A DNA stretch of 64,000 nucleotides. It comes from Combretum micranthum. Taxonomy: Eukaryota; Streptophyta; Magnoliopsida; Myrtales; Combretaceae. Location: NCBI GenBank assembly GCA_024138025.1, contig JAMXBD010000720.1, positions 372,001 through 436,000 of the forward strand, in the 5' to 3' direction. Positions 49,445 through 60,178 of this stretch are shown here, piece after piece. Numbering within the stretch: position 1 is the stretch's first letter; every line of letters begins with the position of its first letter. Below the pieces are notes generated by a model. That model worked only from the letters and a program-made list of their open reading frames with translations, made no database searches and was not told the origin of the DNA. Both the position numbers and the translations under genes were made by a program.

Positions 49445-49730
49445 GTAAATTATACTAGAAGGTATCAACATTTGTGGGAAAGTTTAGTTAAGGTATTAAC
49501 GTTTTGACTAGATTTTAATTAAGTTTCTAAAATTTATTAATGATCAATTATTAATATCTTATTTGACTCACTTTACAAAACATTGATACTTTTATTTAAA
49601 TGCTCGAAATGTTGATACCTTAAATGAATTTATCTCTAAAACGTTAATTTATCTCTTGAACCATTTGAAACATTGATACCTTAAATGAACTTACTCTCAA
49701 ATGTTGATGCTTTTCAATGTAATTTACCCG
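49445..49730. mobile_element. MULE-type MITE nested in the MULE
   Basis: The left arm AGTAAATTATACTAGAAGG and the reverse complement of the right arm (GGGTAAATTACATTGAAAAG) continue together through GTATCAACATTTG. It is a relative of the MITE at 27754-28040, which has the same GTAAATTACACTAGAAGG start. The flanking sequences (CTTGCTAAA and GTTGCATAA) agree at 6 of 9 positions. Confidence 0.65.
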
Positions 49731-50589
49731 TTGCATAAGTCAAAAGAGGCAAAAAATGTACAACATTATAATTGAAGTTACTTAGAAACCATTAGCAAAC
49801 TAAACAAAAACATATGTAATGACTGTAAACTCATTCACCAAAAAAAAAAAAAAAAACATTAACTTCCCATGGCTACAATACATGCCATCTTAAATCAAAC
49901 AAAATCTGCTATAACTTCCCATAAATTTTTTTTATGGCTCCATGACCAAAATAAATGCAATTAAATCAAATGACATATAACATGATAGCTGACAAACAAA
50001 CATTACCAATAGTATTGGCATATTACATTAATGATTCATCAAAAGAAAGTTAATTACAATAAAACATAAATAAGAGCAACCGCTTGTTCCAATGAAAAAC
50101 CATTGCTAAGAGTTTTCAAGAGAAACTTGATTACAAAAACTCATAGAGTTGCTAAGAGTTTCAACATAATCTCAATTTTAAAAGACATGACAAAGTAAAT
50201 GTTTGACAGCAAAAGTACTCCATCTAAGTTTATCTATTTCAACTCTCCTGTGTGTGATTCATATTAGCCTTCAGCTTTGATTCATTAATGACAATAATAG
50301 AATTTTCACACTTCCTATAGAGTTGTCGATATCCCTTAGTCATAACCTTGTAGCTTCTCCTATGAGGTTGAGATGGAGATGAGGATTCTAGTTGCTTTAA
50401 AATATGTGCTTGTTCCTGTGCTAATTGCTCTCTATTCCAATCACCATGCTATTTCAAATGACAAGCTTCTTTATCCTAATTTAAAAGGCGATGGATTTTA
50501 TCTTACATTGCTTTGTTGCATGTGGAGTGAAGCGTTCAGTTGACTTACCACTAACCTCCCTCATGGATATTATCCTGCCATCATCGCCT

Positions 50590-51200
50590 TATAAACAGAA
50601 TTTATCATGGACACAATTGACAGTGTCTAGCCTCTATTATAGTTGAGTTAAATGTCTTGGACATGTTGTTGTTGACGACATTACATTTAGTATCTATCTT
50701 GAAAAATGCCCTGCACCAATGCTTTAGGTTTACCCTCATGAGATCTTGGCTTACCTCAAGTTTTAATTTTGTTGTCTTTGTAAGGACTTCATCCAAGTCA
50801 CAGCTATTGTGGCTTTACAAGCAATCTACAAGAGTCTTTATAATTCAGCTCCCTTGTGTTTTTTCCTCCAATTTGCAAAATGTCATGCACTATATCAATG
50901 CTCAACAAAAGGAAATTTATTTGTAACAGCCTCTGTCAACCTTTGAAAAACAAAGAGAATTGTTATCGATGTCACTTCAAAATAAGTATAAAGATATAAA
51001 ATGGAGTTCACTAACCTCTTGTATGTCACTAATAATTGTAAAAGATGATATGTTGATGCCAACTAAAGATGAAAGTTGGTCAAGGAACCATTACCAATTG
51101 TCCTTATCTTTACCTTTAATGTAAGACCATGCAATAAGATACATTTGCTTAGTAGCATCTCTAGCAACAACAGACAAAATCTTACCCTTTTAATCATTGA
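50590..51200 (-). pseudogene. MULE transposase, pseudogene
   Basis: On the minus strand 51190-51070 reads ILSVVARDATKQMYLIAWSY, then DNW, a TAA stop, and WFLDQLSSL. This matches the MULE transposase core, in which an Asp precedes a QMYPIAWA-type motif and a WxWFL motif follows. At 50796-50605 the frame LKHWCRAFF, then NNNMSKTFNSTIIEARH matches the conserved C-terminal part of the same family. The piece between has stops and frame changes and the N-terminus is not recognised. The protein would cut the element at its terminal inverted repeats. This copy is inactive. It converges with the GRF gene. Confidence 0.75.
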
Positions 51201-51387
51201 TTTATGTACTTAATATCACTTAAAAAAGTAGTCAAACTCTCATGAGTAAGTGTTCTTGGGTCAGTTGTCCACTACATTCGTGCACCATCTTCATATGCAG
51301 CGTTGCCTTGGGAGCATATGAAATGTCTACCAATGAACATGCTAAAGTTTGCATTGTTTAAAAACTAAACAATGTCAAAAAAGTTGG

Positions 51388-51716
51388 GGGAAGTTGTAAA
51401 AACATCTCTTAAACTTTAAAGGTAGTGCGGATTGGCCCCTCATACTTTGAAAGCATATTTTTTGACCCCTTAATCTATAAACAATTTGCATGTTAAGGAT
51501 ATTTTGTACTTTTTTAGCATTTTCCTATACAAATCCATTCAAATTTTGTATAAAAAGTACACACAGGATCATTACAAATGTTGTTCTTTTTGGATAGTTC
51601 AGTCCAAAATGTCTTTAATGTGCTAATTATTTATAGATTAGGAGGTCCAAAAACAATCTTTTAAAGTATAGGGGGTCAATACCATTAAAGTTTAGGGGTA
51701 TTTTTGCAATATACCT
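51388..51716. mobile_element. Second MITE nested in the MULE
   Basis: The left arm (TTGTAAAAACATCTCTTAAA, then CTTTAAAGG and GGCCCCTCATACTTTGAAA) pairs with the reverse complement of the right arm (TTGCAAAAATACCCCTAAAC, then CTTTAATGG and ACCCCCTATACTTTAAAAG) over at least 75 bp. No coding capacity. Confidence 0.65.
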
Positions 51717-51770
51717 AAAAAAATTCTCTTTTTACACAAACACAAACCTTTGGAACTAAAAAATACATAG

Positions 51771-51788
51771 AGAGAGAGAGAGAGAGAG
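51771..51788. repeat. (AG)n microsatellite
   Basis: Nine AG units inside the MULE. Confidence 0.85.
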
Positions 51789-52124
51789 TAGACCTTTCAT
51801 CTACACTTTTAAGGATGGAAATCTATTCCCTTTGACTGATTGGTGGTGGGGTCATGTTCACGAAGATAACAAAGAAGTTATAGGTTCCAAGTGCTTTCTT
51901 TAGAAAGGATAGGTTTTCACTATTTCTTGTTCTTGTCCATAGAGAGGGTAGATAGACAATGATGGATATTGACTTTCTATGCTGATTTCTTTTCCGTGAG
52001 AAATGTTTTCTAATTCTTATTATTCATGTTCTTTTTTTCCTTATTTTTTTTTCTAAATTTTTACGTTGTATTTTTTTTTAATTTTTCTTTGTTACATGTC
52101 ACGTATTCATTAAAGAAATGTAGT

Positions 52125-52272
52125 GACCGTATAAAAGGCCGTTATGTTATTTAACTCAAGTATTAATGGTGACGCAAAAAGTTATGATTAGGTACTATAT
52201 TTAGCACTTTAAAAGTTCAGGTAGTAAATTAAATATTTTCAAAAAGTTCATGTAATATCTATGGCACTATCC
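52125..52272 (-). repeat. MULE terminal inverted repeat, right
   Basis: Read on the minus strand it begins GGATAGTGCCATAGATATT and includes CTTTTAAAGTGCTAAATAT and TTAATACTTGAGTTAAATA. It ends about 11 bp before the start of the Tat LTR. Confidence 0.85.
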
Positions 52273-54220
52273 CTATATATATATGTCGAGCCTGGTTTTT
52301 TTTCTTTTTTTTTTCGATTTCCTTTAATCCGATTCGTACTAAACCCTAACCCATTCAATACGAATCCTCGACTAAGAATTAAAGGAAATTTTGAATTTTT
52401 AAAACATTTTGGAGTCGCCACTCGACTAAAGTCGAGAAAAAAAATAAACCAAAACCAATGGGTAGGTTGATTTCGGTTTTGCTACTGATCTGCGAAAAAA
52501 TCGTTTTTTTGAAAACGAGAACCAGAAATTAACTTGAGTTCGGGGGCTAACCTATTAAAACCTAAACGGTTACCACTTTAAATTTTCATATTTAAATTGC
52601 TTTCTTTTAAACCCTAATTTCAAAATCTAAACTATATATCAAATCTAATTAACTAAACATATGTCTAATATACATAGAAAATACTCATCTAATTCCATCA
52701 ACTCGAAATATTCAAATTAATCAAACATTATCAAATTTTATCAATATTCATATATTCTAAACTAAACAAATCAAATAAATTCACAAAAATAATTTTTTTT
52801 ACATATTTTAAGTCGCCCATTTAGGTGCCTACGTACCCGCTAATCGGGATCAGACTACACGTAGTTCTTTTAGAAAAATTTAGTTTGTTGGTTAATTTTA
52901 AAATTTTTCGAAATCTTTTCGCTTTAAGTTCATTAAGTTTGTTAATTTTATGAAATATATATATATATATATATATACCTTTTAACATGAACCCTAAATC
53001 TATCAAGTTAGGTTTTACCAATTTTATGGAAAAATCGAATTTTTCTAGGTGACAAAAATTTTGAACAAGAAATCATAACCACATATCATGCATATCAATT
53101 GATCATACCATCATCAAGAATAAAAATATTATATGGAATATCAATATTCAACAAACTAATTTCAACAAAGCAATATCATGGCATAATCAAGATTTATATA
53201 TCATTGACATTATATTATGAAGGGCAAGATTTCAATGTGGTTTCATATATAGTGAAATCATAAAATTCAATATTATTACAATCAAGGTCATCACTATATC
53301 ATGGCATAAAAGGAATATTAATGACTATCATTATACATGATCACACAATTTCAAATGTTATAAACCTAAAACTCTAAAAAAAATTTCATATATTCCTTAT
53401 GATTATGGCACGATTATAGGTATATTATCAAATATCAAGATCTTAATGTAATTCTATGAACACATACCTAACATGATATATATATATATATATATATATA
53501 ATTCAATTTTATCACAAGAAAACAAAATCATTACTATATCAAGTTATGTTTTAACAAATTTATAAGAATTAACTTTTCTTAGTGATAAAAAAGATTTTGA
53601 ATAATGGATTAAAATTATATATCATGGCAATTGTCAAGCACATTAATTAAATCAATATATCATCATTAATAAAAGATATCAATGTTAACAAGATGAACTC
53701 ACATTCAATAACATAGGTAAACTTCATACATGATATTAACATCATAGCAAAGTTTCTAATTACATTGCATATTGATAACGAAATCGGGTTCTTTTAATCA
53801 TTTCAAAATCATGGTATAAACAAACTTTAGCCAATCAAGATTTTCATCAAGTTATCAATACAATTTGTATGTCAAATATTTGCAATATCTCATTATTCGA
53901 AATTTGACAAAATCATAATATTACAAAACGATATCACAAAGAAAAGATGCAAGGATTATAAAGTATCATAGCAAGATCGATCATATAAAAAATAAACCCT
54001 AAATTTCAATTTAATATTTTTTAGAACAAGATAATTTCATTTATTGACAAAAAATTAATTATAATGATTATACTATACTAATTCAAACTAATACTAATTC
54101 AACATATTTTTGAAATTTTTTTTTTTTTTAAAAACACAATATATTCGTAATAGATTTTGAACATATAATCATATACTATCTTTTTATTTTTCTGTTTTTA
54201 ATTTCCTATTTTTAATATCA

Positions 54221-54222
<2 letters not shown>

Positions 54223-54265
<43 letters not shown>
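54223..54265. repeat. (ATT)n microsatellite in the LTR
   Basis: About 14 uninterrupted ATT units. Shorter TA runs lie at 52949-52976 and 53477-53502. Confidence 0.9.
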
Positions 54266-54266
<1 letters not shown>

Positions 54267-54652
54267 TCAAATAGAAGAACTTACTTAGGAGCAGATCAAT
54301 GCAGCGCGTGGGAGAAGGATGAATGAACTCCGGTGAATATTGGCCGATGTTGACGGAGGAAGGATTGGGTCGGCGCGTGGATCATGAATGCCGTTTCCTT
54401 TGAACTCAATCCTCAAATATATCCAACGAGAGAAAATTGAAGCTGATTGGTCATACGGTTGTAACTTCCATCAATTACATCTAATTGCACAAGTTTTCTT
54501 GTGATGTTTCCAGGGGTATGGACAAACGTAATGCCCACCACAATCTTGAAGACACTATCTATGCTGTTTTTGGCCTGCCCAAAGTGTATTCTAGACGCTC
54601 GTTCTGTTAGCTAATTTTTCTTTTTTTTTTTCGTTTTTGTTTTTTTTTCTCT

Positions 54653-54660
54653 TATTTATA
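54653..54660 (-). promoter_or_regulatory. Candidate TATA box of the LTR promoter
   Basis: On the minus strand TATAAATA lies in CTATAAATAAGAG, about 635 bp from the LTR start at 55293. It is the best TATA-type motif seen in the U3-like part. The transcription start, perhaps near 54625, is inferred. Confidence 0.4.
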
Positions 54661-55293
54661 GATCTAGATTTAGGGTTTTTTTATTCTCATCCGAAAAACA
54701 AATTACAACTATTAATTAGTTGTCATTAACATAAAAATAGCTGTCATTACCATTAGATTTTGAACGTTAAACAACAAAAATCTCGGATTTTCCATTTTTT
54801 TCGGAAGCTAAAAACGAATTTTTTTTTAATTTTCGAATTCAAATTTCAAACCCTTTCCCTTGATGAAAACAACTAAATTTTATACCAATATAAACTACTC
54901 CGCGTCTATTTTCAAAATATGTATTTATTTTGTAAAAAACGGGTTTGAAAATGGGTCAAAAATAGACTTGAAAATGCCCCATCGGGCGGCCGGAGGTAGG
55001 AGACGATGAACAGTAGAATTATTTTTTTTATTTTTTTATTTTTACGAATTTTCGAAATTACATTATACTATATTAATTATCCATATTACATCTATTATAT
55101 TTATTTCTATTAAATTGATTCATTATTATTATTATTATTATTTATTTATTATTTTTCTTTTTTTTTTTTTTTTTTTTTATTTTTTATTCCTAGCTTTAAC
55201 ATTTATATTTTGCAAAATTCAATTATTCTAATTATGTATATACTTATCCTAAGTATTTATTTTGACAAAAAATATCAAAATGAGATGTCTACA

Positions 55294-55307
55294 GCTGCCC
55301 CTCTTTG
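55294..55307 (-). other. Polypurine tract
   Basis: On the minus strand CAAAGAGGGGCAGC directly precedes the LTR start TGTAGACATCTCATTTTG. It is the plus-strand DNA primer site and fixes the LTR boundary at 55293. Confidence 0.85.
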
Positions 55308-55384
55308 TGATGAGGTTTTCAAAACCTTGTCACAAAGATAAAGTAGACCTCATTTTGACTTTACCTCATTTGGAATTCCCACTT

Positions 55385-55925
55385 CTTGAGCGGGATGCTT
55401 CATGTACTGAATAGAAGGATGACGCTCCTTTGAGCTAGCAATCCTTAAGCTTGAAAACAAAGAAGGCGCTCCTCTGAGCTAGCGATCCTTAAGCTTTGTC
55501 TCATGTTTGATACAAGCGCCTCTTGAGCTGGCACCTAATTTAGATAAGCGCTCCTTGAGCTAGCGTATGAATTAGATTTGATACAAGCGCGCTTCTTGAG
55601 CTGACACTTGATTTGGATAAGCGCTCCTTGAGCTAACATTTGATTTGGTTTTAGGCGCGCTCCTTGAGCTGGCACCTGATTTGGATAGCGCTTCTTGAGC
55701 TAGCATTGTGTCTATATTTGATTCAAGCACGCTCCTTGAGCTGGCACTTGATGTGGATAGGCGCTCCTTGAGCTAGCATTTGATTTGGTTTAGGCACGCT
55801 CCTTGAGCTGGCACCTGATTTGGATAAGCGCTCCTTGAGCTGGCCTCTGATTTGGTTCAAACGCGCTCCTTGAGCTGGCATTTGATTTGGTTACGCATTC
55901 TTTGAACTGGGTCTCATGTTCTGAT
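55385..55925 (-). repeat. Minisatellite between integrase and 3' LTR
   Basis: About 14 copies of GCGCTCCTTGAGCTGGC or close variants, spaced about 35-45 bp, are separated by TTTGATTTGGAT-type spacers. Two spacer types partly alternate. Such repeats in the untranslated region before the 3' LTR are common in Tat/Ogre elements. Confidence 0.9.
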
Positions 55926-56595
55926 CCCCAAATCTCATGTCTTGAGATCTTGATTTTCTCATGTTTCGCATGGCTTCTAGAGCTAATTTCCTGAAAAACT
56001 TAATTCTAGCAATATATATTCATTTTCATTTTTCATTCATTAATATTTTTTTCTTTCAAAACTTACCAGATTCTTATAGAAGCTTCTAAACTTGTCAGAC
56101 CACTTGGTGAAGTCCGCTCATCACTAGGTTTATTCTGTCAGGTTGGAGATCTTCACAGTGACTATCCTTTGAATTGAGTATCTCTGTTTGTCTTTTGATG
56201 GTAACTGGGTTCTTTTTTATGGTCTTGACATCGGAACAATACGGGAGATAGTTCTTTGTATCTCCCTTACTTTCAGCTTGAACTTATCGACATCTTATGC
56301 TATTGGTCTGAAATAGGTATTTCTTTAAGAAAAGATCAAATCTCAAAGTATTAGAATGTTTTTATAACTTTATTAATTGCTCAAATCTCTTTCTCACGAT
56401 ACGCTCATGTTTTAAAAAAATTTGAGAGATATAAGGATGCAAGAAAGCTTATCAATTGAAGTGAATGGTCAATGACTGATCTGATGATTGGGGACTGCTA
56501 GAGATATCTTTTTGTCAATAGATAACAAAAATTAGATCACACATAGACAAAGTAGTCAACGCATTTCTGAACTTGATGGAATTTTCATTAATTTC
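55926..56595 (-). other. Untranslated region after integrase
   Basis: No coding frame is recognised between the integrase stop (56596-56598) and the minisatellite. A long 3' untranslated region is normal for this group. Confidence 0.5.
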
Positions 56596-57720
56596 TCAAG
56601 AGTAGTACAACTTGACCGCATCTGAATTTACAGGGTCTTTCAAATATGGACCATCCACTCTAGTCAAAATTAGTGCACCACCGGGCAACACCCTCTTTAC
56701 TACATATGGTCCGTCGTAATTAGGAGTAAACTTTCCTCTAGGATCTTGAACATTAGGGAGTACTTTTCTCAAGACTAAGTCTCCTTCCTAGAAATTTCTC
56801 GGGCGAACTTTCTTATTGAATGCTCGGGCGATTCTTTGTTGGTAAAGTTGACCATGGTATAGGGCGGTCATCCTCCTTTCATCAATGAGATTTAACTGAT
56901 CAATCCTATTTCTCACCCATTCAGCTTCATTCAATTCAGTTTCTGCCAATATTCTGAGTGATGGAATTTCAACTTCAACTGGCAAAACTGCTTCCACACC
57001 ATATACTAATGAATAAGGGGTTGCCCCTGTTGATACCCTAATGGATGTTCGATAAGCCATGAGTGCAAAGGGTAGCATCTCGTGCCAATCTTTGTAAGTG
57101 ATAGCCATTTTTTCTATTATTTTCCTGATGTTCTTGTTGGCTGCTTCAACTGCCCCATTCATCTGAGGTCGATATGGGGTAGAGTTCCGATGTTTGATCC
57201 AAAGTTTTGGCACAATTCAGACATTAATTTGTTGTTCAAATTGGTACCATTGTCTGTAATGATTGTATCAGGGACTCCATATCTGGCTATGATATCTCTC
57301 TTGATGAACTTGACAACTACTCCTTTGGTAACATTAGCGTATGAGAATGCTTCAACCCATTTAGTAAAATAGTCGATCGCCACTAATATAAATCGGTGAC
57401 CATTTGAGGCTTTTGGCGAAATTGGTCCTATCATGTCCATACCCCACATTGAGAAGGGCCAAGGTGAAGATAATGACTGCAATTCTTTAGGAGGAGCATT
57501 CATCTTGTTGGAGTATATTGGCACAAGTGGCAATGTCTCACGTGTTTAATACAATCTGATTCCATAGTTATCCAGAAGTAACCCATCCTCATAATCTTTT
57601 TAGCTAGCATATATCCATTCATGTGAGGTCCACATATCCCTTCATGGACTTCCCTCATCAACATATCTGCTTCCGCCTCATCTACGCATCTCAAAGAGTA
57701 GTATCAAATGATTTTTTGTA
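56596..57720 (-). pseudogene. Integrase domain, frames interrupted
   Basis: Integrase would insert the element's cDNA into the chromosome. The N-terminal zinc-binding part is visible at 57694-57500 (VHEGICGPHMNG, then CIKHVRHCHLCQ: His-His-Cys-Cys). The catalytic triad is complete: Asp in VAIDYFTKWVEA, Asp in IITDNGTN, and Glu in MNGAVEAANKNIRK. The C-terminal part continues through DERRMTALYH to a TAG stop inside RPRNF*EGDLVLRK (about 56793), and the same frame then runs to a TGA at 56596-56598. Breaks near 57693, 57518 and 57198 are each one base missing from a T, A or A run. The stop near 56793 is a substitution. Confidence 0.9.
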
Positions 57721-58325
57721 TAATGTATTACCACTGAGCATGAAATGAACTGCTAAGCGTCTTAGTGTTCTTCGCTCCTTAGTTGAAGCATTTTCAGGGT
57801 ATTTGCCATCTTGGAGGAATTCTTTGATATTAGCATACCAGGGATCTTTCCTTGGGACTTCCTCGGTATTCAAGCAAAATGCCGGTTCTTCCTCAATGCG
57901 AACCTTTAAGGGCTGGATCTCAACTCCATCAGTGATTTGAATCATAGATGCTAATGTGGCTAATGCATCCGCAACTGGTTCTGGTTTCTTGGCATATAAG
58001 TGAATGATATTTCTTTGAATTTCTGTGCCAATTCTAGTAAGTATTGATGATAAGGCACCAATTTTGCATCCTTCGTCTTGTATTCTCCTCGTGTTTGAAA
58101 ATGATGAGAGAGGAGTCTCCATATACTTCAAGATCATCTATTTCCATGTCAAGTGCCATCTTGAGGCCCATGATGCAAGCCTCGTATTCTGCCACATTAT
58201 TAGTATAAGGGAAAGTCAATCTTGCTGAAGCGGGGTATTGTTTACCATCTGGTGATATTAAGACTGCCCCAATTCCACATCCGCATACATTAGCTGCTCC
58301 ATCAAAGTATAACTTCCATTTAGGA
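57721..58325 (-). pseudogene. Second (archaeal-type) RNase H domain
   Basis: The frame starting near 58320 reads WKLYFDGAANVCGCGIGAVL, then NNVAEYEACIMGLKMAL and DLEVYGDSSLI, giving the Asp, Glu and Asp catalytic residues of an active RNase H. It ends in VADALATLASMIQI after two single-base losses, near 58097 (C run) and 57973 (T run). A linker to integrase with RRTLRRLAVHFMLSGNTLYK follows. A second RNase H between the first RNase H and integrase is known from the Tat group. It would remove the RNA strand during reverse transcription. Confidence 0.85.
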
Positions 58326-58402
58326 GTGACTGTTCTGATTCTTTATCTGCCAGCAATATGCCTTCATCCGGGAATTGAGCTTCTCCATCAATCACACTAT
58401 CT

Positions 58403-60026
58403 TCAACCGGGTTTTCGGCTAGTTGATCTACAGTGCTTGACCTTTAACTGAGTTTGATTCACATAAGTGATATCAAATTCTGATAACAACATCTGCCATT
58501 TGGAAATTCTCCCAATCAACCCTGGTTTCTGAGCCAAATACTTCAACGGATCATGTTTCGTATAAAGCTCGATAGAATAATACAATGTATATTGTCTCAG
58601 TCTGTGCATGATCCACACCACGGCACAACAGTTCTTTCCACTTCAGTATACTTCTGTTCTCCTTCAGTGAATTTCTTACTCAAATAGTAAATAGCCCGTT
58701 CTTTCCCATCTTCATCTTTCTGTCCAAGCATACCTCCCATTGATTCAGGAAGTACCGTCAAATATAGGAAAAGAGGGCGACCAGGTGTTGGTGCTACTAA
58801 CACTGGTGGATTCATCAGATATTGCTTGATTTCATCAAATGCTTCTTGACAATCTTTATCCCAATCAATAGCTGCATTTTTCCTCAACAATTGAATAGAG
58901 GGCGACATTTGTCGGTTAATTGAGATATAAACCGAGCAATAATTCAAGCGTCCCAATATGCCCCTGACCTCTTTGATCGTCTTCGGGGGAGGTAATTCAA
59001 GTATGGCTTTAACTTTATCCGGGTCAACTTCTATTCCTTGTTGACTGACTACGAATCCCAACAACTTCCCTGAGGTCACCCCAAATGTACACTTTTCGGG
59101 ATTCAACTTAAGATGGAATTTCCGTAATCTATCAAATAATTTCCTCAATATTTCCACATGATCCTCATCTTCCTTAGACTTAGCAATCATATCATCCACA
59201 TATACTTCGACTTCTTGATGCATCATGTCATGAAACAAGGTGACCATCGCCCTTTGATATGTTGCCCCGGCGTTTTTAAGGCCGAAAGGCATGACTTTGT
59301 AGCAGTTCCCCAAGTAGTAATGAAGGTTGTCTTAGTTTTATCCTCTTCTGCCATTTTAATCTGATTATATCCCGAAAAGCCATCCATGAATGAAAATAGA
59401 TGGTTTCTAGCCGTATTATCCACCAAGACATCTATGTGAGGTAAGGGGAAATTATCTTTGGGCGTGGCTTGGTTTAAATCGCGAAAGTCTACACAAACTC
59501 TAACCTTTCCATTCTTTTTAAGTACCGGACCACATTAGCCACCCATTCAGGATAATCGGATACCTCTATAAAACCGACTTCCAACAATTTCTTTACTTCT
59601 TCTTTAATCTTGAGCAAGATATCTGGTCTAAATCGTCTTAATTTTTGCTTCTTTGGTTTGATATCTGCTTTAGTTGGTAATTTATGAACCACTATAGAGG
59701 TATCCAAACCAGGCATATCTTCGTAGGACCATGCAAACACGTCTAAGTAATCAGTCAATAATCTTATCAATCTTTCTCGTTGCTCAGCGGATAAGGTGGT
59801 GCCTATTTTCAAATTTTTAGGCTCATCTTCAGTTCCAACATTCACTACTTCTGTAGGTTCACTGATCTCAATTCTGCCTTGCTCATATTTTTGCCAACTT
59901 TTCTCTATCCCAGTGTGATCACTAATGTCATGTTCAACGACTAACTCATTAGGGTTAGAAATGATATCAGTATTTTCGTTATCTATCGGCGCAAGATATC
60001 TCTTACTTTCACCATTATCATCAGAT
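58403..60026 (-). pseudogene. Reverse transcriptase and degenerate first RNase H
   Basis: The exon starts at 60026, right after a splice acceptor. The N-terminal part carries LTDYLDVFAWSYEDMPGLD and IKEEVKKLLEVGFI. The palm follows, with FSFMDGFSGYNQIKMAEEDK and the catalytic YVDD at about 59202-59191. After PEKCTFGV and LLGFVVS comes the first RNase H (FLYLTVLPESMGGMLGQ, then AIYYLSKKFTEGEQKYTEVE). Its usual first catalytic Asp is replaced, as known for Tat elements, where this domain is only structural. Frame breaks lie near 59527 (C run), 59306 and 58630 (T run). Without these the protein would copy the element RNA into DNA. Confidence 0.9.
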
Positions 60027-60178
60027 CTGAAAAAAACAAGGTAAAGAAAGAGAAAAACGAAGAAATGTGAGAGAAAAGAGAACAAAGAATCTTTATTAAT
60101 GACTATGATTCATGGAGTACATTTGAGCAATTGATAAAAGAAACAAAACATAAAACCCTTCATGAATTCAACCCTTAC
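60027..60178 (-). other. Putative intron between protease and reverse transcriptase
   Basis: On the minus strand the protease frame reads into a TAA at 60177-60175, but the stop lies within the donor GTAAGG (from 60178). The acceptor is a long T/C tract ending CAG at 60029-60027. Removing the 152 bp joins the two exons in the same frame. A spliced intron at this place is described for Ogre elements, where it controls the ratio of gag-protease to full polyprotein. Splicing here is inferred from sequence. Confidence 0.8.

Larger units (their letters stand above)
48141..52272. mobile_element. Mutator-like element (MULE) with long terminal inverted repeats
   Basis: The first 150 bp (48141-48290) are the inverted complement of the last 150 bp (52125-52272), with blocks such as AAATATTTAATTTACT and ACTTTTAAAGTGCTAAAT conserved. 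Both ends lie against TATATATAT, which could be a 9-bp target duplication or chance TA repeats. Inside are a plus-strand GRF zinc-finger gene relic and a minus-strand transposase relic facing each other, plus two nested MITEs. The element is about 4.1 kb and defective. Confidence 0.8.
52284..55293 (-). repeat. Left LTR (3' LTR of the minus-strand element), 3010 bp
   Basis: On the plus strand it starts TGTCGAGCCTGG and ends GATGTCTACA, so on its own strand it runs TG...CA from 55293 to 52284. It contains the conserved Tat phrase CCATTTAGGTGCCTACGTAC near 52818, the perfect hairpin CTCGACTAAAGTCGAG at 52422-52437, TA and TTA microsatellites, and a candidate TATA box at 54653-54660. The first 159 bp match the start of the right LTR except for poly-T length. 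Confidence 0.95.
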
